Assembly: GCA_001563305.1 (NCBI GenBank)
Contig: CP013703.1
Span: 434,001-498,000 of the forward strand
From: a methanogenic archaeon mixed culture ISO4-G1
GTDB taxonomy: Archaea; Thermoplasmatota; Thermoplasmata; Methanomassiliicoccales; Methanomethylophilaceae
DNA length: 64,000 bases
Reading direction: 5' to 3'
The position numbers and the translations under genes are program-made. This document shows, piece by piece, positions 1-12,100 of the stretch; the first letter of the stretch is position 1; each line of letters starts with the position of its first letter. Below the pieces are notes generated by a model. The model made no database searches. It was not told where the DNA came from and saw nothing but the letters and a program-made list of their open reading frames with translations.

Positions 1-1304
1 ATTCCGGTGACGAGACCGAGCTTCTGGAGCTCCCTCTGCTCCCTCATCACGTATACGTCGGCAAGATCCTCTACGCAGAGTCCGAGCTTCTTCGCAACGT
101 ACTCCTTGGCCTTGTCGATCTTCATGTTCTTGGAGAATTCCATCCTTGCGACGAGATCTCCGGCGGTCCTGATTCCACCCATTCCAGACGTCATGTAGTG
201 GGGAACGGACATACCTGCAGGGTCTCCTGCACCGACCTAGATTCCGTCGACATGTGCAAGCTCGACGCAGGCCTTGTTGGCCCTTGAAAGGATGTCGATA
301 GGGGGGCATTCGCACATCGGCACTCCGCCGACACCCATTCCCTGGTCGACGTGGACCGGGATGTTGGAATGCTTGACGCAGTCCTTGGATATCGTGACCG
401 CACGTGCGATGTTCCACGCGCTTGTCTTGCTCGTGTTCGTGTTGATGACGCATCCGAACGAATTGGCTCCGACCTTCTCGCACATCTTGTTCTGCTCGTT
501 GGGGTACATTCCGGCAAGCACCTTGCCGTCGAATTCGAGTTCCCCGTGGATTCCCAGGACGTTCTCGGCGGACATTCCCATGTTGATGTAGACATCGGGG
601 AACCTCTTCCTCATCTCCTGAACTCCCAGCAGCGCACCGTAGAAGTCCGCGTCACCGGCCGAACCGACGGTATCGAAGTTGTATCCTTCGGCACCTGCGT
701 TCATGAGCTGGGTCGTGACATAGATGATATCCTCTGCCATCTGATTGGCCGCGTTCTCGGCCGCTTCGCGTGCCTCGTCAATCTTGAACTCCCTCATGAG
801 GTCCGCAGGGTTTCCGTGTGGTCCGTCAGGAGCGTAATAGATTCCCAGGTTGGTCATGCTCCCGTAGAAATACGGCAGCGTCATCAGCATGTTCATTTCC
901 TCAAGTGCCTGGACCTCACAGGCGATCAGCGGCTTCACGGCCTTGACACTGTAGTCGTTCAGTGCCAGTTCCAATGAATCCATACCCATGCACCTTTCCA
1001 TGACGAGGGATGCGTCCAGCCTTCCCAGGTCAATTCCGTTACCGCAGTTACCGTTATCCGTGAACATGCATGTGATGCAGGCATCCTCGGTGAAGACCAC
1101 CTCTTTACCAGGGGTGATTCCCACGGTTCTCTCGGGTGAGCACATGATGTCTGCAAGCGCTTCGACGTCATCTGCGGTCATCGCCGGCACATCGGTCGCG
1201 TCGGCCGCATCATTTGTACCGTCCCAGATTTCGTCTATGATCTCCTGTCTGTTGGTATAGTATCTAGAGCTGTCGCCCATTCTGCTAAGGACATCGTTCG
1301 TCAT
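1..1304 (-). CDS. mtbB: Dimethylamine:corrinoid methyltransferase MtbB, with in-frame amber (pyrrolysine) codon, 3' end beyond the window
   Basis: MtbB transfers a methyl group from dimethylamine to its corrinoid protein MtbC, the entry step of methanogenesis from dimethylamine. The frame starts at ATG 1304 behind a strong AAAGGAGGA ribosome site (1311-1319). It reads 355 residues to a TAG at 239-237, then stays open to the window edge. The residues just before the TAG are ELAHVDGI. After it come [14 protein letters not shown] and then [20 protein letters not shown], which match the C-terminal part of Methanosarcina MtbB as I remember it. The amber codon sits where MtbB carries pyrrolysine in the barrel active site (residue 356). 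Other family landmarks visible are [11 protein letters not shown] and [10 protein letters not shown]. Treating the TAG as a stop would remove the C-terminal part of the barrel, so readthrough is the right model. No mtbC, pylS or tRNA-Pyl gene is seen in the window. Confidence 0.95.
237..239 (-). other. In-frame TAG read as pyrrolysine in mtbB
   Basis: The minus-strand codon order is GAC GGA ATC TAG GTC GGT GCA GGA. Coding similarity to MtbB continues without a frame change on both sides. The position matches the known pyrrolysine of the MtbB family. This shows that the organism decodes UAG. Confidence 0.95.
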
Positions 1305-1310
1305 TCGTGT

Positions 1311-1374
1311 TCCTCCTTTAGGGACTGAATTAAAGATGTCTTTAATCCATATTTATAATATTGTATATTACAAT
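1311..1374 (-). promoter_or_regulatory. mtbB promoter with an 18-bp palindrome between TATA box and predicted start site
   Basis: On the minus strand a TATA element (TATTATAAATATGG, 1360-1347) lies about 45 bp before the ATG. Between it and the expected transcription start lies a perfect palindrome, ATTAAAGA-TG-TCTTTAAT (1329-1346), well placed to act as a repressor operator. The ribosome site AAAGGAGGA is at 1319-1311. The TATA and operator calls are inferred from position and sequence only. Confidence 0.6.
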
Positions 1375-1612
1375 TACAAGTAACGGACTCTTTAGATATT
1401 ACAACCAATAATGCCAGAGAATATGATGTAAACCGTATTGATAATGGAATATTGCTAGTTTGATATGATTTTTTGAGATTCTATTCAAATGTAATAAACA
1501 ATAAAAGAAAGACAATCGTTCGGTAAAAAACTAATGGCATTTCGAGCGGTTGTAAGATCCGATGGCATAACTAGGAGGAGATTATCAGGACAATTTGGTG
1601 ACAATCTCACGG
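1375..1612. other. AT-rich intergenic region without a recognised gene
   Basis: About 240 bp lie between the mtbB promoter and the 3' end of the convergently placed ATPase gene's neighbourhood. Both strands are rich in stops and I see no RNA gene or strong hairpin. Confidence 0.5.
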
Positions 1613-2986
1613 TCATCTGTTCTCTTCGACCATTCTGTTCAGGGCCGATACGTCAGGAAGGTCCAGTTCTATTTCCGTTCTGGATTCCATGAATGCAGGC
1701 GAGAATAGCGGGAGGTGCTGCACACCGTTCTCATCAACCTCCGCCTTGAAGTCGGCTATCTTTATTCCGGCATCGATCGATCCGTCCTTCAGCGACATCA
1801 GGAGCGATTTGGAATGCTTCTTACGTCCGGATTTGACTTCCAGTCCGGTGACCTTGTCCTTGTATTTTATCACGAAGTCGAGCTCCCTCCTACTGTCCTC
1901 TTTGGAATAGAAATACAGTCTGAATCCAGATGACAGAAGCGACTGTGCTGTGATGTTCTCTACGGCCGCTCCCTTGTTGACGTATATATCTCCTGATGCG
2001 ATTGCCGATACAGTCTCACGTCCGTATGCGTACATGAGCAGACCGGTGTCATGCATGTAAAGCTTGAATGAATTGTTCTTCTCATTCTCCGCAAGAGGTT
2101 CCTTTGTTTGGGAAAGGTTTCTGCATCTGATCGCAAGGCCTGCGGCCACAAGCCATTCCAATGATGAATCGTATTCGCGGGATCCGTACCCCTGACGGTG
2201 CTCGATCTCCGAGTATTTGAACACCTTGTGTTCTTTCGCCAGTATTCTGGGAATCGAATCTAATGCAGCTAGGATCTTGATCTTCAGCGCATTGGGGGCG
2301 TATCTCATCACATCCCCTCTTGCGAATTCCATGATCTCATTGTGGCGTGCCCAGACCTCGTTGTAATCGCCCATTTCCACGTAGGCGGATACGGCGGCCG
2401 GCATGCCGCCGACTATCATGTATTTGGAGAAGATCGATTCAGCACTTGTCCTTACGGATTCAGGCATCTGACCGTCCGATATCATCTTCCTGATCCCGGA
2501 TGTCGTTTTCTCGTCCGTTCCCAGTGCCCACAGGAATTCCTCGAAATCCATGGGCCCTATGTATATAGGTTTCACATAACCCATGGGGGAGAGTAGCTTA
2601 TCGTTCAGAAGTACGCCTAAAAGGGATCCGGATGCGATTATATCGCATCTCCCGTCCTCGGCCAAGGGCTTCAACGCCGAGAATGATGCTTCGGAGGACT
2701 GAACCTCGTCCAGTATAAGCAGGGGTTTCGGACCGCCTTTGGGAACCGAGAATCCTTTTAGGATGGACAGCGCCTTGTAGATTTCGTCGGGGTTTCTCGA
2801 ATTCTCGAATACCTTTCTCATCGCGGGTTCGTCCTCTATGTTGATGTACAGTGACGAGTCGTACTCTTCGGAGAACTGTTTCATGAGATAGGTCTTACCT
2901 GTCTGACGTGGTCCGCGCAGTAGGAGGGCGGTCCTGTGGTCTGCCTTCCACTTCATCATCTCATCGTATGCCTTTCTCCTCATCAT
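1613..2986 (-). CDS. AAA-family ATPase with C-terminal DUF4143 (nuclease-fold) domain
   Basis: The protein has 457 residues. The N-terminal P-loop ATPase domain has Walker A GPRQTGKT near residue 25 and Walker B LLILDEVQ near residue 90. A sensor-like segment IIASGSLLG follows. The C-terminal part carries ELDFVIKYKDKVTGLEVKSG, the acidic and lysine pattern of the PD-(D/E)XK-like fold found in DUF4143 proteins. The family is widespread and often multicopy in archaea, and its cellular role is not settled. This is one of three AAA/DUF4143-type genes in the window, with a related DUF234-type ATPase and two remnants. A 32-bp tandem repeat lies just upstream of its start, which suggests autoregulation. 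Start chosen at ATG 2986 (ATGATG) behind AAGGATAT. Confidence 0.88.
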   Translation of the reverse strand: MMRRKAYDEMMKWKADHRTALLLRGPRQTGKTYLMKQFSEEYDSSLYINIEDEPAMRKVFENSRNPDEIYKALSILKGFSVPKGGPKPLLILDEVQSSEASFSALKPLAEDGRCDIIASGSLLGVLLNDKLLSPMGYVKPIYIGPMDFEEFLWALGTDEKTTSGIRKMISDGQMPESVRTSAESIFSKYMIVGGMPAAVSAYVEMGDYNEVWARHNEIMEFARGDVMRYAPNALKIKILAALDSIPRILAKEHKVFKYSEIEHRQGYGSREYDSSLEWLVAAGLAIRCRNLSQTKEPLAENEKNNSFKLYMHDTGLLMYAYGRETVSAIASGDIYVNKGAAVENITAQSLLSSGFRLYFYSKEDSRRELDFVIKYKDKVTGLEVKSGRKKHSKSLLMSLKDGSIDAGIKIADFKAEVDENGVQHLPLFSPAFMESRTEIELDLPDVSALNRMVEENR

Positions 2987-3015
2987 CTGGCATATCCTTT
3001 TACTGGTATTAATAT

Positions 3016-3098
3016 CTATTTTTCAGCACATGTTTTGTAGAGAATCTCTATTTTTCAGCACATGTTTTGTAGAGAATCTCTATTTTTCAGCACATGTT
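3016..3098. repeat. 32-bp tandem repeat (about 2.6 copies) upstream of the AAA/DUF4143 ATPase
   Basis: Units start at 3016, 3048 and 3080 with an exact 32-bp period. Each begins CTATTTTTCAGCACATGTT; the first two continue TTGTAGAGAATCT and the third is partial. Each junction forms the small palindrome TAGAG-AAT-CTCTA. The array ends about 30 bp before the ATPase start codon, beside a possible TATA element. It is most likely an operator array. Confidence 0.85.
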
Positions 3099-3160
3099 AT
3101 TTGGTGCTAACTGCGATGGATAATATGTGGCGTTAATGTGAAAACGTCAAGCGCAGAGAA

Positions 3161-6100
3161 TCAGTGTTTTCCCGCATAGACGATCCATGCCGCGCACAAG
3201 ACTACCAGGATACATCCCGCAGCGATGATGATGAAGGTGTAGTCGGATTCATCCGCAATCGGTGCATCTTCGATATACTCCACCGAGTACAGGCTCATGT
3301 GAGGGATATAGAACACGACGAATCCGTCGATGTACTCGAAGTCCATCTTCTCCTGTCCCTCGGTTCCTAGGTAGAATACCTGTATGTTAGCGGGGTTCTG
3401 TTGCTCGGACAGTGGGTACTTTATGGTGACCTTGACCGGGCTGACGAACAGCTCGTGATATTCCGTATCGTCCACGGTCATCCTGATCTCGAAGACCTTG
3501 GTGTTCTCGGGGAGGACATCCTTGTATTCCTCGGGCGTGTCCACCTGGATGATGGACAGCATGCTCTCCACGTCCGGAAGGCCGATGCCGTTCAGGGTCT
3601 CGGCGGTGAAGTACAGTTCATTCTCGTTCTCGATGTATGTCAGGGAACCGTTGCCGGCGATCACGTTGTCGATGACGCTCTTGGGTATCGCTGTGCTGTT
3701 CTCCGATATGATTACAATGTGTGGGTCCTGTTCGGTCTCGACGACCTCGGAGATCTTCTCGTTAATGACCCCCGCGACATCATCAGATACCCTGGGGGCC
3801 TCTCCGACATCGACCTGCACATCTGAGGAGATAGTCTCCGATTGGCTGTCTCCCTTGTAATCCACTATGACCTTGGCGCCGTCCGGCAGTTCCGTGGTCT
3901 CCTCTGAGTTGTATGTTCCGTCCGCGGCCGTATGCTTCTCGGTGGTCGTGGTGGTCACGTTACCGTTCGCATCGGTGTCCTGCTGGATGACGTTCTCCGT
4001 CTTGGTACCGTCGGTGTTCTCAGTGGTTTCGGTGACCTTGTGGATGGAGCTTCCGTCAGGGTTCTGCGTTGTTTCCGTTGTTATGGTCGTGACTGATCCG
4101 TCGGGGTTCACGATGACCTCGGTCTCCTCGGTGTGGGTCGGTTCCGGAGGGATCGGCTCGGGTTCGGGCTCAACGTACTCCCAGTGGGCGTACAGGGTCA
4201 TGTCGTAGGCCTCGGTGAACACGGTGCTGGATGTTATGCACGCTCCTTCCGACGGGTCCGTGTACCATCCGAGGAACGCGTAGTCGGTCCAGTAGGCTCC
4301 AGGGAGGTTGCCGAACTGCTGGTTGTATACAAGGGTCTTGGTGCTGTTTCCGCTCACGGTTCCTCCGTTGGCGTTGAAAGTGACCGTGTACTGTTTCGCG
4401 ACCTCGGTGAAATCGGCCCTGTAGTGGGCGAACGCCGCGGTGTTCGGCACAGTCTCCTGTCCGGTGGGACCTACCCAGATGTTGAATTCGTAGGTGTAAT
4501 GCAATCCTTCTTCCTTGGTGGCTGTTCCGAGGTCGAGTGGATCGTCCGATTTCGCATATTCCTTGTAGTACATGCGGGTGGTCGGGTCGTAGTACCAGCC
4601 GTTGTTTTCCGTAACTACCTCCGAGGAACCTCCGTTCAGGTCGACGGTGATCAGCACAGTGTCGGTGAAGTCCCTGTAGCATGCGGTGTACTCGATATCC
4701 GCGGTCGCGGATGATATCTCGGTTGGGATTCCTTCGACGGACCAACTAGTGAATATGTAGACGTGCTCAACGTCGTTGATGGTCTCCGCCTGCCTGACAG
4801 GTATGGCTCCGTATTCCGGCATGGAGCCGTACGGGACGGTATCTTCCCTGAGGATTGTGCCGTCGTGGTCCTTCCAGGTTACGGTGACATCATCTGCGAC
4901 CAATGTGAATCTGGCACCTATGGCCGTGAGCGATGTGATCCTGTCGCCGGTGTGCACCTCGGTTCCGGTGGCCATGTATGTCCATCCGTCGAATGATATG
5001 TTGGCGGAACGGAGCTCCAAGGGGACAGCGGCGATAACGTGCCCGTCCACATGGATGTTGTTCTCGTTGTCCAGTTCGATCATGGATCCGACATCGATGT
5101 CCGAGACGGAGAGATAGGGCAGTTCCGGATTGGCGTCGACCGTGAAGTTGCCCATTCCCTCGGATCCGATGTATGTGGAGATTGACAGGGATGCACCAGC
5201 GGGGATCGAGGCGAACCTGGCCTCGATGACGGTGATGTCCTGGGACAGCATGTCCCCGTCGGATACCACATTATCGCCGACATACCAGGAGATGAACACG
5301 TTGTACTGTCCCTCCACCTCGTTGGGTATCGCGGTGAAGGTGTACGCTGTTCCCTCTATCGTAAGGGTGTTCTCGGACACGCGGAGCACTGAATTGCTGT
5401 CCACGGTGACTGTACCGGCATTTTCGACGGTACCGTGGTCCAGGTCCGGGAGCTCGGTCGCGCGGACCGTGACCGTGACGTCGTAGATGGACTGTTCGAA
5501 CACCGCGGTGTACGTCGCATCCCCCTCGACGGGAACAATCGCCCTGTCCCATCCGACCCAGGTGTGCTTGTAATGGGCGGGCTGGATCTTCATGGGGGAA
5601 ACTCCGGAGTATACCGGTGTGGAGCCGTATTCGATCTTGTCCACCTTCAGGACGGAGCCGTCGTAGGAGACCCACGTGACGTCGTACTTGTTGACCGTCG
5701 CATCGTAGACGGCGAAGTATGTGGTCTCGCCGGTGACCTCCGTGAGGTCGGGGCTCCATCCTCTGAATGTGTATGTGTATTGGACATCCGCCTCCTTTGT
5801 GGGGTTGGTCTGTCCTGGATATGCTGGCATTTGACCGTAGTCCACCGTAGATGTGTCCAGCAGTACTCCGTTCTCGTCGGCCCATCTGATGGTGTACTGG
5901 TTCAGTACTCCTGAGTACTGGGCGGTGTATTCCATGTCCCTGTCCACACCGTCCAATGCGGGGAGCCACGAGTCGAACGTGTAGGTGTACTGGGCATCGG
6001 CAGGCCTTACGGGAATGGCCCCTTCGTAAGACGGGGTGTTGCCGGTGGGGAAGTTGGTATCGACCCTGAGGATCGCTCCGTTGTAGTTCTTCCATGTGAT

Positions 6101-9100
6101 CGTGACTTTCAGCGGTGTCGCTGTGTACACGGCGGTGTATGATACATCTCCGCTGACCGCTGCGACTTCAGGCGTCCAGTGGTTGAATGCGTATCTGTTC
6201 ACCGCATCCTCGTCCCTAACAGGGTCATCAGGCTCATCCGGGAGCACTCCGTAGTTCACCGTGGCGGTATGGAGAACGGTTCCGTCGTAGTCCCTCCAAA
6301 GGACTGTGTACGGTCTCGCTGAACTCTCGAAGTTGGCAGTGAATGTCACATCCTCGGTGATCGGACCGCCGTAGGCTACAGCCTGGGAGTCGGATGTCCA
6401 TGATGTGAACGTGTATACGTTGGCGTCCGTCGGTGCTTTGGTCGGGTCCGAGTCGGGATAGCGGGCGGTCGTGCCGTGACCGACGGTCTGGATTTTTATG
6501 ACGTTCCCTTCGCTGACCCAGGTCACATCGTACATGTTGATTCCTATCCTTCCGCCAATGCCTACAGCGGTGTCTTCGGTGACGACGAACTCGTATGACA
6601 CAGATCCGACCGTCTGGTTGGTCTTCTCCACATCGTTGATCTTGATTGATATCGCCGAGTTGGAGAACGGGGCGGCCATCTCCACGGTGATCACATATCT
6701 GGTGCCGTATGCTGCGCTGAAGCTCGGCCTGTTCTCCGGTGTCAGGACCTCCCCGACCTTCTTGTTCAGGGTGACCGTGAACTGGCCTGTGCTCATGGGG
6801 CGCGACACATCGTACTCGACAGCTTCCGTGTCGTACTGGGCGGTGTAGGTCGTGTTCTCGGTGGCCGACTGCAATGTCGGGCTCCAGGATGTGAACGTCT
6901 TCCTGGTGGATTCGTTCTCCACCACCGTGTCGAAGTTCGGAGGAGCGGGGACGGGTCCGTGGATCGCGGTCGTGGTCGTGCTGGTCTCCTGCAGGTCGCC
7001 GTCGAGATACACCCATGTGATCTGGTAGGTGTTGATTCTGAGGTTCTGGATGGTGATCAGGGCGTTTCCGGTGACCTGCATCTGGAAGGTCTTCACACCC
7101 TGGGACACGGTGCCTGCGGCGAGCTGTGTGGTCTCGCCTCCCTGGGTCTTCCATGCGGTGGCCGAGGTGATGGACTGGGTGTACCTGCTGTTGGTTATCT
7201 GCAGGGTGAACGTCAGTGTGCTGTTGTAGTCGACCGTGGGGTTGCCCACGGGGGTCAGGATGAAATCCTCGGAGTTCTGGAAGGACACGGTGTACTGGTT
7301 GACCACCTGGTTGAAGTGGGCGGTGTAGGTGGTGTTCGCGGTCACCGGGGCGGTCGGCGTCTCATAGGTCTCGCCGGTTATGCTGGATGTCCATCCGTCG
7401 TGGACGTAGCTGTACTGGACGGTGGAGGCCTTCGTCGGGGCCGCCGAGGTGTAGGACGGGATCGCTCCGTGCTCGACCTCCCTGGATGAGATCTCGGTTC
7501 CGTCATAGTTGTTCCAAGTGAGGACGTAGACGTTCTTCCTGATCATTCCGCCCACGTCGATGTGGACGTCGCTGGTGCCCATCACGAACCTGTAGGTGTC
7601 CGTGGTATCCTGGACCAGAGGCAGGCGTCCCTGGCCCACCAGGAACGGCGTGGAATTGTTATATGCTGCCGTCAGGACCAGTTTTATGTGGTATTCCGAT
7701 CCGTAATCGACGAGGAAGCTCCTCTCCGTGGAGATGTCGATCTGCTCGGGGTCCTGGCCATCGGCTATCCTGTAGAGTTCAAGATAGAACGGCTCGGCAT
7801 CGTCGATTAGTGTCATGCGGTGCTGGGCCGGCACTTCGTCGTAACAGGCCACGAAATCGGTATCCGCGGTAATCGGACTGAGAGCGTGGTCCCATCCCGT
7901 GAACGTGTATGTGACCGCACCGTCTGTAACGGCGTTCTCTATGGTGGGTGGCTGAGGAGGCCTGTTGTAAACGTAGGACTCAGGTTCCGTGGTAACGACC
8001 GTGGTGTCGCCAACCCTGTACTGCCAGGTGACTGAGTAGGTGTTGGGGCTCAGGTGGTTGACGGAGATGAAGACGTCCTCCTCGACCGTGAAGGTGAAGG
8101 TCTTGACGCTTCCGCTTATGGTACCCGTGTCTTCCATGTCTTCGGTGACACCGTTTACCGTGGCGCTGAGTCTTGCCGCGTTCAGCGACTGGGTGAACTT
8201 CGCGCTCAGGGTGAGCTGTATCGTGAATTCCGTTCCGTAATCCACGGTAAGCGGACCCTCGTGGGCCAGGGTGAAGTCGTCGGAACTCTGCAGGCTGACG
8301 GTGTACTGGTTGAGCACAGGGGTGTAAGTCGCCCTGTATGTGACGTCCTGGGTGACAGGGGTCGTTATTGACACGCCCTCGGTCACAGGCTCCCATTCGT
8401 TGAATGTGTACGAGTACTGCTGGGTGGAGGGGTAGTTCGGCCTTATGGTGTTGGGATATGCCGGCGTTGCCCCGTATTCCACATGCTCTTCTGTAACAGT
8501 CTGGGTGTCGTTGACTATCCATGTCACGGTGTAGGTGTTGATCGTCAGTTGGCCGCTGAGACCGATGTTCGAGTCGCCAAGGACGGTGAAGTCGTAGGTG
8601 TTCTCGGCCACCAGGGTCATATCCGCACCGTTCTTCTTCAGGACCGGGGGATGCTGGTCGAAGGCCGCGTCCATGACGATCTGCACACGGTATTGGCTGT
8701 TGTATGCGGCACTGAACGTCCTTTCGTTGACGACCTCCAGTTCATCGCCCATCTTCTCCCACAGGTTGATTGTGAACCTGGGGTTGTAGCCGGGGACGCT
8801 GACGGAGCACAGTCTGTCCGTTTCTTCGTATACGGCGTTGTACACGACGCCCGGACCGGTTATCGTTCCGGGGGCGGGATCCCAGCCCGTGAACGTCCAG
8901 ACGGTATCCACGCTGGTGATGGTCTGAGGTATGTTTCCGGGTGCCTGGGCGGGTGCCCCGTGGTATACCGTCGTCGTGGTCGAATCGTCGGTGGTCGCAT
9001 CCACTTTGTAATTCCAGGTCACCGTGTATGAGTTGGGCCTGATGCCCGAGATGGTGATCAGTACATCGCTCTGAACTGTGATGGAGAACGATCTGACGCC

Positions 9101-12100
9101 ATTCTCCAGGGAGGTATGGACCAACGCTTCTCCCGGCACATCGTTGATTTTAGGGATCACTTCGACGGTCCCGATGCATTGGGTATACATCTCGCCCATC
9201 TGCAGCGTGAACCTGAACGTTCCGTCGTATGCGACGCTGGTCGGATTCAGAGGAGTGAACGTGTAGGCGTTCGACGCGGAACCCTGGAACGAGACGGTGT
9301 AGTGCCTAGCTGACGAGGAGAACATGGCCGTGTAGATGACGTTGGCTGTCACGGCCTCGCCGACATCCGGTTTCTCGTCGGAATCCTTGCTCCATCCGGT
9401 GAAAGAATACACATGTTCTGTGTCGGAATCCTTCGTGGGGTCGGTCTGTCCCGGATATGCGCTGCGGTCACCGTATGTCACCTTCTGGCTGTAGAGGATC
9501 GTCTCTCCGTTCTTCCAGATGACATCGAATGTGGTCTGTGAGTGGTCGACGACGCTCAGGGTCTTGTCTGCCGTGACGTTCTCGATTGTGTACTGGTACG
9601 AGCCCTCGATCAGTGTGGGCCTGTCTATGGCCACTCCGTCCAGATAGAAGTCGAAGGCCTCTATGTTCGAAGCGGATGTGAATATGAATATGAAGTCCTC
9701 GTTCCAGGGAGTGTCCACGGAAGAGCCGGTCTTCGGAGCAATGGTGTAGTGCTCGCTGGTCGGCAGCGTGATGTGGTAGGTCCTGGGTGCGGAGGTGTAC
9801 GTGGCCTCGAAGTCATAGTCCGCGGTGATCGTATCCGGCAGGTCGTCGACCGTGCCCTTGATTACCCATTTATTGAAGGTGTAGACCAGGCTCGCGGTAC
9901 TGTCCTTCGTGGGGAGAGACAGTCCGGGGTAGGCCGGTTCGGCCCCGTATATGACGGACGATTCCGTGTACAGCAGCGTGGATTCGCTGTACCAGCGTAC
10001 CTGGTAGGAGTTACGAGTGGGATTTCCCGCGATGGTGATGTTCTTGTCCTCAGTGAGGGTGAACTCGTATGTCTTCCCTCCCTGCTCCAGAGGTGCGATC
10101 GCGACGCCGTTGTCGGCGAAGCTGATCATCGTCTTGTCGAAGGCATCGCCCATGTCGACGACGACACGGAACTGCGTTCCGTACGGGAAGGTCATGCTTC
10201 CGCTGATATCGACCGGTACGTACTGCTCGTCGACCAGGCGGTACAGTGCGATGGTTAGGGTTGGCGGCGAGGAATCCGGGACGGCAAGGGTGTACGTGTT
10301 CACCGTCGGTGCGCTGTACTGGGCGATGTAGGTTATGTTGCCGGTCACCACTGCGAGGCCGTGCGCAGGTTCGGTGTCGGACAGCCAGCCTGTCAGCGTC
10401 TTGGTGTACTGTGCGTTGGACAGGGTCGCCGGGATTCCGTTGGGTGTCCTGGCCATCTGGCCGTATCTGATGTCGGAGTATGTGCTGGACGCATGTCCGT
10501 ACGTATCCTCGTAGTTCCATGTGACCCTGTAGGTGTTGAGCGTGATGTTCTCCACGGTGATGCTGGTGTCCCCGGCGACCTCGAACTCGTAGACGTTATC
10601 ACCGTTCAGCGTACCTGTGCTCACAAGGAGGGTCTTGGTCGCTCCATGCGTAGCGTACACCTGGGCCTGTGCCATGGACTGGGTGTAGTGCTCTCCGAGA
10701 TGGAGCTTGAACTTGAAGGTGGATCCGTACTGCCTCGACACCGTTCCGTTGTCCCCTTCGAACACGTGGACGACCTCGTCGTTCGCGTTGAGCTCGCTGA
10801 ATATGTGAACTGGAGGCTCGTTGTTGGAGATCCTGGCGCTCACGTTGTAGTTGTTGAGGATGCTGCCGTATGTCGCCATGAAGGCAATGTTCTGGGTGAC
10901 CGGGGTGTCCAGATCGAAATTCGGTGTGATCGCCTTCCATTCGTTGAACATGTAGCTGTACTGGACATCCGGGGACCTCGTGGGATCCGCCGGAGGAGCA
11001 GGGAGGTTTCCGTGGGCCACCGTGTGCACTGCGACTATGTCGCCGTCGGTGGGTTCTCCCTCGAACCAGTTGTACCATGTGACGGTGTACTGGTTCCTGG
11101 CGATCTGTCCTGCGACGCCGACCTCGGTGAATCCGGTGACCGTGAAGTGATAGGTGCTTCCGGAGACCAGCGTGACATCCGTCTGCTGGGATACCAGAAC
11201 CGGATGCGAATTGCTGTATGCGGCGGCCATCGTGATCGTTATGTTGTACTCGTTACCGTAGGGGACGGACAGATTCTCGCGGTCGACTATGGTGGTGGAG
11301 CCTCCTCCGGTGACATCCACCAGCGTTATTGTGAACTGCTCTGTGTCCACAGGGACGGACAGGGCGTAGTTGTTCCTGGCAGGGTCCGAATAGGTCGCTA
11401 CGAATGTAACGTCGCCGGTGGCCGGTCCGACGGCCGGTGTGAAGCCGGTACGGGTCTTGGTGTACTCGGCGTTGCTGACCGATGCCGGGATGGTGTTCGG
11501 TACAGCGGGGGTCTGTCCGTGTGTCACCGTTACAGGATCGGATGTGACGGAATGGCCGTATGTGTCCATGTACGTCCATCTCACCTGGTAGGTGTTGAAG
11601 CTGATGTTGTCCACGCTCACGATCTCGATGTCGCCGTTTACGACCACGCTGTAGTAGTTGTACGTGCCGTCCGTGGATGTCCTGTCGATGGTGAAGCTTT
11701 CTCCCCAGACCCTTCCGGTGAGCTCGATGGCATCGAGGCAGTCGGTGTATCCGGCCCCCATGTTCATCTTGAACTGGAACGTGGTTCCGTAATCCACATA
11801 GCCTTCCGTGATGGCCGTGAATACGAACGTTCCGTTGGGTGAGACCGGGAGGTGGACGGTGTACTGGTTGAGCACCTCGTCGTATGTCGCGGTGTACACG
11901 ACGTCGGCCCTAACTGGGGTGGTCACGGTGACGTTGTCCAAGTCTGCATCCCATTTATCGAAGTCGTAGTGGTACTGATGGGTCGATGCCCTGACGGGGG
12001 CCTCGGGGGGCGAGGGGACGGCGTCATAGGGAAGTCTGGTGGTGGAAAGAGCAGTGCCGTCGTAGGCCTTCCATGTGACATCATACATGTTGATGGTGAT

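Noticed and set aside
3016-3098. CRISPR-like array
   Set aside because: Repeats are directly adjacent with no unique spacers and only 2.6 copies.
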